Positions 9,098 to 16,676 of a DNA stretch of 64,000 bases are shown here, in pieces; position 1 is the stretch's first letter; each line of letters opens with the position of its first letter. The position numbers and the translations under genes were made by a program. The notes under the pieces were generated by a model. It made no database searches, had not been told where the DNA came from, and saw only the letters and a program-made list of their open reading frames with translations. The DNA comes from an uncultured Rikenellaceae bacterium (GTDB lineage Bacteria; Bacteroidota; Bacteroidia; Bacteroidales; Rikenellaceae). The stretch spans positions 39,718 through 103,717 of the forward strand of contig CALUZO010000018.1 in NCBI GenBank assembly GCA_944325305.1. Reading direction: 5' to 3'.

Positions 9098-10987
9098 TTG
9101 ATCCAAGTGGAAAACATCAGCACTGAAATACTGCGCTATTACGACCATTTCGTAGTACCGTTTACCGTGGGCGTAATCGTCCTGTTCACGGTCGTGATAT
9201 ATAAATACGTGCGTTGGTTCGTAAAACTTCCGCGTACGGACAAGAGCCTCGTCTGGCATGGACTATTCACCCGTTCGACATTCGACGCATGTGTCGAGGT
9301 CGTGTCCGAATCGCTGCTGCACCGTAAGATATTCAGGGTAAATCCTATACTCGGCTACATGCACATGAGTCTGGCTTTCGGGTGGTTCCTGCTGATAGCA
9401 GTGGGTTGGCTCGAGGCATCGATGCAACTGAGCGGAATAGTTCCACTTCACGCTCACGTTTTTTACAAGTTTTTTGCAGAACCGGGAGCCAATCATGGAG
9501 TATCAGGAGAGATATTGACAAATGTCATGGACCTGCTGCTGCTGTTCGTACTCTCGGGCGTAGCGCTTGCATGGTTCAAACGTATGCGCTCGCGCGCGAT
9601 GGGGATGAAGCGTGCCACGAAACACACCACGGGCGACCGAATAGCACTGTTCGCACTGTGGTTCATCTTCCCGGCACGTCTGCTCGCCGAAAGCGCCTCG
9701 AGCGGACTGAAAGGAATAGACTCGTTCCTTACAGGCAACATAGGACACTGGATGGTCTCGACATTCGGAGTCCAGAATATCGAACTGTTTTCGAGTGTGA
9801 TGTGGTGGGCATACTCGATACTTCTGGCCGTATTCTTCGTTTCGATGCCTTTCTCGCGCTACATGCATATCTTCACCGAGATTCCGCTCATATTCCTGCG
9901 CAAATATCGGCTCCGCAGCACCGAAAAGCAAAAAAGTTACGACCATTTCCAGGTACAGGCCTGCTCCCGCTGCGGGATATGCATAGACCCATGTCAGCTA
10001 CAAGCCGACGCGGGAATCATGAACGTGCAGTCGGTCTATTTTCTGCGCGACAGACGTTATCACAAACTTACAGGCGCCGTGGCCGAGAATTGCTTCATGT
10101 GCGGCCGGTGCGAGGCCAAATGTCCGGTGGGAATAGAACTCAACACCCTGCGTCTGAACAGCCGTGCAAAACTCTTCGACCTCCCCGCCGAAGGACGATA
10201 CTCCTTTGTCAAGGGGACAGACACGTCGTCGGGTTCGGGGAAGGTCGGATTCTTCGCGGGTTGCATGACTCTGCTCAACCCAAAGACCCTGCGTTCGATG
10301 GAGGCCATATTCGACGCCGCCGGCGAAGAGGTATGGTGGGCCGACAGAAACGGCGGCGTCTGCTGCGGACGCCCGCTGAAACTCGCGGGAGAGATAGGAG
10401 CCGCTGCAAAAATGATGGAATACAACAAGTCGCTGTTCGAAAAGCACGGCATAACCACACTCGTCACATCGTGCCCCATATGCCTGAGAGTGTTCAGAGA
10501 AGAGTACAACCTGCAAGGCATCGAAGTAATTCACCATACTCAATACATTCAACGTCTTATCGCCCAAGGCCGTCTGTCGGTAGAATACAGCGGCGAGGTA
10601 TTCACATATCACGACCCCTGCGAACTCGGTCGCGGCAGCGGCATTTACGACGAACCGAGGGCAGTCATAACCAGCATCGGCAAACTTTCCGAGGTATCCC
10701 AATCGCGTGAAAATGCATTCTGCTGCGGCAGCGGCCTCGCCAACATCACCATAAGCGACAAGGGACAGAACAAGATCAGCGCAGCACTGGCTGAAAAATT
10801 CGCAGAAACAGGCGCCAAAACAATCGTGACAGCATGTCCGCTATGCAAAAAGGCCATAGCACGCAACACCTCGCTCAAAGTGGCGGACATATCCGAGATA
10901 GTAGCGGGAAGGTTGACCGTAACCACGAACAGCCATCTCGCGAAGAGTCGGATCGAGGAGTCGCCACTTTTACACGTGATGCAATAG
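9098..10987 (+). CDS. Membrane NarI-like/HdrD-like fusion, Fe-S oxidoreductase
   Basis: 629 aa from a TTG at 9098; the next in-frame ATG is about 88 codons in and would delete the first membrane helix. N-terminal half: about five membrane segments (near residues 18-38, 88-108, 138-156, 186-205, 232-255), resembling NarI/HdrE/DsrM cytochrome-type anchors. Next come two 4Fe-4S motifs (CSRCGICIDPC at 289, CFMCGRCEAKCP at 332) and two full CCG domains (GCMTLL..CCGRPL..SCPICL from 389; DPCELG..CCGSGL..ACPLCK from 508). This HdrE-HdrD/DsrM-DsrK type fusion would connect the soluble Hdr-like complex to the membrane quinone pool (inference). Confidence 0.88.
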   Translation: MIQVENISTEILRYYDHFVVPFTVGVIVLFTVVIYKYVRWFVKLPRTDKSLVWHGLFTRSTFDACVEVVSESLLHRKIFRVNPILGYMHMSLAFGWFLLIAVGWLEASMQLSGIVPLHAHVFYKFFAEPGANHGVSGEILTNVMDLLLLFVLSGVALAWFKRMRSRAMGMKRATKHTTGDRIALFALWFIFPARLLAESASSGLKGIDSFLTGNIGHWMVSTFGVQNIELFSSVMWWAYSILLAVFFVSMPFSRYMHIFTEIPLIFLRKYRLRSTEKQKSYDHFQVQACSRCGICIDPCQLQADAGIMNVQSVYFLRDRRYHKLTGAVAENCFMCGRCEAKCPVGIELNTLRLNSRAKLFDLPAEGRYSFVKGTDTSSGSGKVGFFAGCMTLLNPKTLRSMEAIFDAAGEEVWWADRNGGVCCGRPLKLAGEIGAAAKMMEYNKSLFEKHGITTLVTSCPICLRVFREEYNLQGIEVIHHTQYIQRLIAQGRLSVEYSGEVFTYHDPCELGRGSGIYDEPRAVITSIGKLSEVSQSRENAFCCGSGLANITISDKGQNKISAALAEKFAETGAKTIVTACPLCKKAIARNTSLKVADISEIVAGRLTVTTNSHLAKSRIEESPLLHVMQ

Positions 10988-11165
10988 ATAGCAGCAGAGG
11001 ATGTCCCAGGACAAAATCAGACAAAACATTTCAGAATTATACAGTGCCGCCATGCCTTTACAATGTCTGTGAAAGATCCGAGAAACAAGAGCCTGAAGTC
11101 CGAAACCGATCGGCCGGCTACCGGCCACTATCTCAAGACATATATTATGTAAATTCGGAAATGTT

Positions 11166-11196
11166 TTTGGATTGTCCGAAAAATATATTATCTTTG
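11166..11196 (+). promoter_or_regulatory. Bacteroidetes-type promoter of tRNA-fMet
   Basis: -33 TTTG at 11166-11169, 19-base spacer, -7 TATCTTTG at 11189-11196, exactly the known Bacteroides TTTG/TAnnTTTG pattern. Predicted transcription start is a few bases before the tRNA. Confidence 0.75.
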
Positions 11197-11207
11197 TGCC
11201 ACTATAT

Positions 11208-11280
<73 letters not shown>

Positions 11281-11282
11281 CT

Positions 11283-11319
11283 AAAGAGAGACAAATCGAA
11301 AGATTAGTCTCTCTTTTTT
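11283..11319 (+). terminator. Terminator of tRNA-fMet
   Basis: AAAGAGAGAC (11283-11292) pairs with GTCTCTCTTT (11307-11316) over a 14-base loop and ends in a T run. Confidence 0.85.
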
Positions 11320-11473
11320 CATCAAAACGGCTCTAATAATCTTGTGTCGGCCACAATCCGGTCGAAACAATCTCGAACAAGAATCCAGGTCGTCGAATCA
11401 AAAAACATAACAACGACAACGTTTCTTCATTGCAAATATGTAACTTTAGGGTCAGACCTAACAACCATGTCAA

Positions 11474-13117
11474 ATGAAGAAACAATTTGTTTTGGCATTA
11501 TGCGCTCTCCTAATCAATGCCGCACCTATTATGGCGCAGGCCAAGGAGTATCCCGATCTGACACCCACAGAGTTGTCGTTCCAACGACTTGCGGTAAGGC
11601 GCTTCATATTCTCAAACAACATACCCCTCAACGAGTTCGTACCGTCACAGATAGTGGCATTCGAATCCATGCATCCGGCATTTGCCCTGTCGGATGACGA
11701 CACTCCGAAACCGGACCAGAACTTCAAACCAATAATTGAAAACGGCAAATTGGTCCTCAGTGCCGAATCAGGCAGCAAAGAGGCCAGCATTTATATGGGC
11801 GGGGTAAATCCTTACGCAACATACGAGGTAGATATAGAATCGTACTCCCCGGGGGAAGCACAGCCAGAGATCGGTCTCGAGATCGCACGCATGGGTCTGC
11901 GTGACAGAATACAGGTAATAGCGCGGTTGTCGGATCAGGACGGCGGCATCTTCCTGCGGCTGTACAAGAACGGAGACATGACAAGAGAAGTCAAATACAG
12001 CGACAAGGTGCCGGACGGACCTTTTACGCTCAGAGTACAGTTGCAAGGGCGAACACTCAACATATTCACCACAACCGACGGAGAAACTACCTACATCGGA
12101 CACGTCTCTCCCAAAGAACATTTCGCCGCGATACTCGATCCGAGGAACATCGATACGGCATCGGACTGCACGTTCAATCTCGTTTCCAACCTTGCCGGCA
12201 GGGTCGTTGTCGGAGGTGCACGCTCCTTTCTGTCTTCCGGCATAGGTCAGGCCGACATACGGCTGATCTCGCACGAGGACCTCAGTCCGTATATGGAGGA
12301 TGGACGACTCTGGTTCACGTTCAGTTGCCGCGGCATCGAAATCGAACAGTCGACACAGGGCGTACTCAGCCTCGATCCTTCGGTCTTCGATATCCGGTTC
12401 GAGGGCATGATCGTTTTCGACCATGGTGACGGACTGTTGCGCAACGATTACGCCTCTCACCTGTTCTACGACCGGAACGCCAAGGAATGGAGAGCCTACG
12501 TATGCGATTTCGGAGGAACCGCAAACCGGGAAGGTCGCAGCGGAACCGGCCTCATAACGGCAACCTCGCACAAAGATCCACGCAAAGGATTCTCGATAAT
12601 GACCGCACGGCGTGTCGAACCCGAAAACATAGACGGACACAATGAAGATCCGTGCATATTCTTCGACGAAGAGGCAGGGAAATGGCGACTGCTCACCTCG
12701 GCGTTCGTCAACGGCCATATCACCTCCCGCACGTTCGAATCGGACCGATGGGACGGCAAATTCAATATCGTGGCGCCACCCATCGAAACCAACTCCACCG
12801 GCACCTCGATACAACGGATAGGAGCAAAATATTATGCCCTCATGGGCGGGCACGGCAACCTGCGCGTACACAGCTACCCCGATCTGAAAGAATTGGGCGA
12901 ACTGAAACTGAAACTCCAGCCCCACTGGCCCAAGCCCGCCGGACGTGTATGGGCCAGTGTCGTGCCGCTTCCCGCAGGCTATCCGTATCGGTATGTGCTG
13001 CTGACAATGGACCGGCCTAACTTTCCCGGCATAAAGGTCAACAACTGGAGTTACGGTGCGCTCTACTTTTACGGCGCCAATCCGGAAAATATCTCATCCC
13101 CACGTTACGAATTTTAA
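11474..13117 (+). CDS. Secreted beta-propeller protein, glycoside-hydrolase-like (GH43/GH32 type fold suspected)
   Basis: 547 aa. Signal peptide MKKQFVLALCALLINAAPIMAQA. Residues about 75-260 form a beta-rich, lectin-like half (EASIYMGGVNPYATYEVDIE, FTLRVQLQGR, YIGHVSP). Residues 270-547 show repeated blade-like motifs (HLFYDRNAKEWRAYVCDF, NEDPCIFFDEEAGKWRLLTS, GAKYYALMGG) reminiscent of five-bladed propeller glycosidases. I cannot assign catalytic residues or a family number. It stands alone between the tRNA and a 13-bp-stem terminator and may be part of the accessory block that follows. An alternative is a non-catalytic carbohydrate-binding or sialidase-like protein. Confidence 0.6.
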   Translation: MKKQFVLALCALLINAAPIMAQAKEYPDLTPTELSFQRLAVRRFIFSNNIPLNEFVPSQIVAFESMHPAFALSDDDTPKPDQNFKPIIENGKLVLSAESGSKEASIYMGGVNPYATYEVDIESYSPGEAQPEIGLEIARMGLRDRIQVIARLSDQDGGIFLRLYKNGDMTREVKYSDKVPDGPFTLRVQLQGRTLNIFTTTDGETTYIGHVSPKEHFAAILDPRNIDTASDCTFNLVSNLAGRVVVGGARSFLSSGIGQADIRLISHEDLSPYMEDGRLWFTFSCRGIEIEQSTQGVLSLDPSVFDIRFEGMIVFDHGDGLLRNDYASHLFYDRNAKEWRAYVCDFGGTANREGRSGTGLITATSHKDPRKGFSIMTARRVEPENIDGHNEDPCIFFDEEAGKWRLLTSAFVNGHITSRTFESDRWDGKFNIVAPPIETNSTGTSIQRIGAKYYALMGGHGNLRVHSYPDLKELGELKLKLQPHWPKPAGRVWASVVPLPAGYPYRYVLLTMDRPNFPGIKVNNWSYGALYFYGANPENISSPRYEF

Positions 13118-13262
13118 CCCGTAACACCGGCGGCAAGATTCACATGCACATTTGATTGACAATAAACGGCTCCGACTTGAATCGGAGAACACAGTTATTT
13201 AGCCGTCCGGCGCAGTTCGCCCGGCAAGCACACGTTTCGACCTGCGAAAAACACAATCCTAT

Positions 13263-13298
13263 AAAAGCAACAGACCGTTTTTCTGTCTGTTGCTTTTT
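13263..13298 (+). terminator. Terminator with 13-bp perfect stem
   Basis: AAAAGCAACAGAC (13263-13275) pairs perfectly with GTCTGTTGCTTTT (13285-13297), 9-base loop, T run. Ends the beta-propeller gene transcript. Confidence 0.85.
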
Positions 13299-13640
13299 AT
13301 CGTCACATAACGGATCAAGATATTGCCACAGCAAGAATTTCACAGGCCACGGTGTTTTGCGTTTTATGCCCCCCATCTTTAGAAATACTCTCGATCAGGC
13401 CCCTTCAGTAATGCCGAACAGCCAGTTTATACTCTATTCAGACACGGAATAGAAATTATTCAGTCGCATTTATATTAAAAATAATCCGTAATTATTCGTA
13501 AATATGGGAAAAAATGTTTTCTTTATGCCGATGCTTCATTGTAACAAGACAGTTAAATATGAGCGTATTATACAACTTTTGTTGCGTTCTTTAATAAACT
13601 TGCCACTACTGAACTACGTACGAATGTAATAACTCTACTC
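13299..13640. other. Gene-free AT-rich leader of the fimbrillin-type operon
   Basis: About 340 bases with no credible ORF and many stops in all frames. AT-rich from about 13440. It presumably contains the operon promoter, but I see no good TAnnTTTG match (TAAACTTG near 13594 has one mismatch and no properly spaced -33). Confidence 0.5.
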
Positions 13641-13773
13641 ATGAAGCTAATGCACAGGATCTTTTTATGGCTTTCTCATTTGTGAGGCGGCACAGGCCCA
13701 AAACACATCGCTGAATCTCCATCAAGCGATCCTGGGAGATACAATTCTTTTCAGATTCGCTCCCGGCAGGCGT

Positions 13774-14778
13774 ATGTTCTGGGCAGATTACAAAGGCAAC
13801 AGAGAGTCTATTCAGGCGATGACACAATCGATCCGCCAAAACAAATCCTTTATCGAATCGGGCGATGTAAAAGTGCGGGTGCTTGGTTTCTGCTCCTCTC
13901 ATGAATCCGCCAAGGAGAACCTGGCGACAGCAAAAAACAGAAGCAATCAGGTGAAGTCTTATTTTATCGTTCACGAGGGCCTGAAAGAAGAACATTTTCG
14001 GACAACCAACTCCACTCGTCGCTGGCGAGACTTGAAAGATGTAATCGCCGTCGCCTACCTGTTTGAGACCGAAAATCGCAACTCCTCGACCTCTCCGGGA
14101 GGTCCGCAAGATACGACATCACGCATCAGTCCTGAAATATCGAATGAGAAGGCCTCTCCGCCCACTCCGTCAACAACAGCAAAGCCCGATCTTCCCGCGG
14201 CTGAAAAAGATAACCGCCTCCCCGCTCAAGAGAATTCCCAGGCACAAGCCACAGAAAGAGACGAGTCTGCAGAGGATTCGCGTCCGTATAGACTGGCAAT
14301 CAAAACCAATATGGCCTATTTGGCAGCTACGGTAGCCAATGTCGGAATCGAGTATAGCTTCGGACAACACTATTCCGTCGACCTACCCGTGATCTACAGC
14401 CCATATACGGTAGCCCGGAATTATAGATTGCGTTTTTTGGCGGTTCAACCGGAGGTGCGCTACTGGCTGCACAATCCGATGCAGGGCCATTTCTTTGGAG
14501 CGCATCTCAGTCTGGGAACTTTCAATATCTCCGTCGATTCCAAGACCCGGTACCAATCTCCCGACGGTTTTTACGGCATAGGACTCAGTTATGGATATGT
14601 ACTCCCGCTTACCTGCCGCTGGGCAGCCGAATTTACAATCGGAGCAGGGTATGCCCACACAAAATACGACAGCTACTACAATATTCCGAATGGAGCCCGC
14701 TATGAGAAGGGAATCCACCATAATTATTGGGGCCTTACCAAAGTCGGAATCGGATTGGCATACAGGTTCGGCAAATAA
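13774..14778 (+). CDS. DUF3575-type outer-membrane protein with OmpA-like N-terminal region; start region frameshifted
   Basis: 334 aa from the first in-frame ATG, but this start is probably not native. The same frame is open back to 13651 and encodes a signal-peptide end (FLICEAAQAQNTSLN). A matching start, ATG at 13641 (MKLMHRIFLW), lies in another frame and hits a stop at 13683-13685. Removing one T from TTTTT (13662-13666) would join them into one secreted protein. Residues about 1-100 resemble an OmpA C-like domain (VKVRVLGFCSSHESAKENL). A P/S/E-rich linker follows (about 105-165), then a DUF3575 beta-barrel ending AYRFGK. DUF3575 genes commonly precede fimbrillin genes in Bacteroidales. 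Function unproven. Confidence 0.75.
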   Translation: MFWADYKGNRESIQAMTQSIRQNKSFIESGDVKVRVLGFCSSHESAKENLATAKNRSNQVKSYFIVHEGLKEEHFRTTNSTRRWRDLKDVIAVAYLFETENRNSSTSPGGPQDTTSRISPEISNEKASPPTPSTTAKPDLPAAEKDNRLPAQENSQAQATERDESAEDSRPYRLAIKTNMAYLAATVANVGIEYSFGQHYSVDLPVIYSPYTVARNYRLRFLAVQPEVRYWLHNPMQGHFFGAHLSLGTFNISVDSKTRYQSPDGFYGIGLSYGYVLPLTCRWAAEFTIGAGYAHTKYDSYYNIPNGARYEKGIHHNYWGLTKVGIGLAYRFGK

Positions 14779-14792
14779 GTTCAAACGGCGTT

Positions 14793-15836
14793 ATGAGAAC
14801 AACAATAGGATACATTGCTGGACTCGCACTTTTGGCGGCGAGTTGCAACCACTCCATACTGGAGTATCCCGAAAACGGAGGTATCGATCCGACAATGGTC
14901 CACGTGAACCTGACATTCGCGGTCGATCCGACCCTCGAACCCTACTCCAAAGCAAGTATGGATGCCAGGACAGAAGATATTCAAACGCACGACGTCCGCT
15001 GGATCGTCGAAATATTTCGTGATGCCATTGACGGGAAACCCGTCGAACAGCGAATCATGAATTGCGATCCGGCTTCAGACGGGTACCATACGATTGATAT
15101 GGAATTCGACCTAAATGCCGCAAAATATAAGGTCGTGGCCTGGATGGACTATGTCGATGACGGATCTACGGATGATAAATATTATAGGATTCAATCGCTA
15201 TCCTCGATCAACATTCTCGAAACGGAGAATTATATCGGAGATGAAGAGCACAAGGACACCTATGTCGGTAATGAAGAGCTCGATCTGACATCTTATCGCG
15301 ATCAATGGGGCCAAGATGTAAAACACACCATTATTCTGGAGCGGCCCATGGCCAAGATCGAGTTTATCACGACCGACGTGAATAAGCTGCCAGACGAATC
15401 GGCAGGACCAACAGGCCAAAGCGTAACCCTGGAACCCGATCGGATGGGGAACACCCGAACCGATCTGTCTTCTTGGCAGGTCGAGGTCGAATATGCAGGA
15501 TATCTCCCATCGGGCTTCAATGCCTATACGAACAAGCCCAACGATGCGCAGGAAGGTGTATCGTTCACCAGTACGATGACCGCCATATCTGACCAGGTGG
15601 CCCGTTTCGGGAGCGACTATATTTTCGTAAACGGCAATGAATCGGCTGTTTACGTCAATCTGACCATTTTCGACGATCAGGGCAACATAGTGAATGAGGT
15701 GCAAGGTGTCGAGGTACCCATCGTCCGCGGCAAATTGACAAGTATCCGAGATGAATTCCTGACACAGGACTTTACCCCAGGCATTGGAATAGATCCCGGT
15801 TTTGACGGGAACATTAATGTTGTAATTCCGGATTAA
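14793..15836 (+). CDS. Fimbrillin-type lipoprotein (DUF6562/FimB-like)
   Basis: 347 aa from the ATG at 14793 (15 bases after the DUF3575 gene). Lipoprotein signal ending LLAASC (lipid-anchored Cys near residue 18). It shares diagnostic positions with the next two genes: a W-x-D pair in VVAWMDYVDDG, and the R-P-x-A motif in ILERPMAKIEF. These recur in Bacteroidales fimbrillin-like DUF6562 proteins, which are predicted surface beta-sandwich lipoproteins and pilus subunits or anchors. The only gene of this operon without a visible frameshift. Whether it is a stalk, anchor or tip component cannot be told. Confidence 0.75.
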   Translation: MRTTIGYIAGLALLAASCNHSILEYPENGGIDPTMVHVNLTFAVDPTLEPYSKASMDARTEDIQTHDVRWIVEIFRDAIDGKPVEQRIMNCDPASDGYHTIDMEFDLNAAKYKVVAWMDYVDDGSTDDKYYRIQSLSSINILETENYIGDEEHKDTYVGNEELDLTSYRDQWGQDVKHTIILERPMAKIEFITTDVNKLPDESAGPTGQSVTLEPDRMGNTRTDLSSWQVEVEYAGYLPSGFNAYTNKPNDAQEGVSFTSTMTAISDQVARFGSDYIFVNGNESAVYVNLTIFDDQGNIVNEVQGVEVPIVRGKLTSIRDEFLTQDFTPGIGIDPGFDGNINVVIPD

Positions 15837-15839
15837 AAC

Positions 15840-16659
15840 ATGCTGAAGATGAAACTTACACGATACATTTTATTGGGCTGGGCAATACTCGTTTCAGGTT
15901 CATTTACCGGATGCCAAACCGATCCCGAAACCCTGCCTGAACCTCAACCGGTGAAAGGAGTGATAGCCGTGCGGTCTAATGTGGCTATGGAAAACGAACC
16001 CTCTCAACCCTCCTTGTTCGCCCTCCACACGAGAAACAACGATCACGAACCGCTGGTCTATACCCTGGAGGTCTGGACCCGGGAAACACCCCCCCCGTTG
16101 CATGCTGCACAAGACCGCGAACGGCAGTATGTCAGGAGGCGCTGAATTCGAAATCGCTTTGATTCCCGGGAGTTATGATTTTCTGTTCTGGGCCGATTAC
16201 GGAAACGGGCATTATATCACGACCAATCTGCGAGAGGTAGCCGTAACAACCGACTCCTATCGCCCCGGTGCGCAGAACGATGCTTTTGCATGTGCCCTCA
16301 AACAGATGGAATGGAATGGGAATACCGTATTCAACGCCACCTTGAAACGCCCCGTAGCTCGGATGAATATCCACAACACCTCAACCTTCGATCAATCGAA
16401 TACGGTTTCGATGATCTATGAGAAACTGTATACGGTTTATGACGTATTGACCGGTGAAGTGTCGGCTCCACGGCAAACCCAGAGAGTCTCTTTCCCGGAA
16501 ACGGAGGTAGGCTCTACGCTGATCGGCGAGGATTTCATCTTCATACCTGCCGAAGGAGGATCCATATCGTTCTCGGTTTCTGTCGGGGACATTACAAAAA
16601 CAGCCGAAGACGTGCCTTTAAAATCCAATCACAACACCAATATCTACTGCTCATTCTAA
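15840..16659 (+). pseudogene. Fimbrillin-type lipoprotein split by a frameshift at a run of eight C (possible phase-variable gene)
   Basis: The first frame from ATG 15840 (or 15849) encodes a lipoprotein signal (ILVSGSFTGCQ) and about 80 residues up to VYTLEVWTRETPPP, then runs off-frame to a stop at 16143-16145. The rest continues in the +1 frame from about 16096 to 16659 (MLHKTANGSMSGGAEFEIAL; FLFWADYGNG; LKRPVARMNI). The break falls on C8 at 16089-16096; with seven C the two frames join seamlessly (ETPPRCMLHK). A homopolymer in a surface-protein gene suggests slipped-strand ON/OFF switching, here OFF. Simple decay or an assembly indel are alternatives. Paralogous to the flanking lipoproteins. 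Confidence 0.75.
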
Positions 16660-16676
16660 CACCTAAACATAGCACT

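Noticed and set aside
9382..10710. 442-codon open frame inside the membrane HdrD-like gene
   Set aside because: Arg/His/Ser-rich, no family pattern; it is the shifted frame of a gene with clear cysteine motifs.
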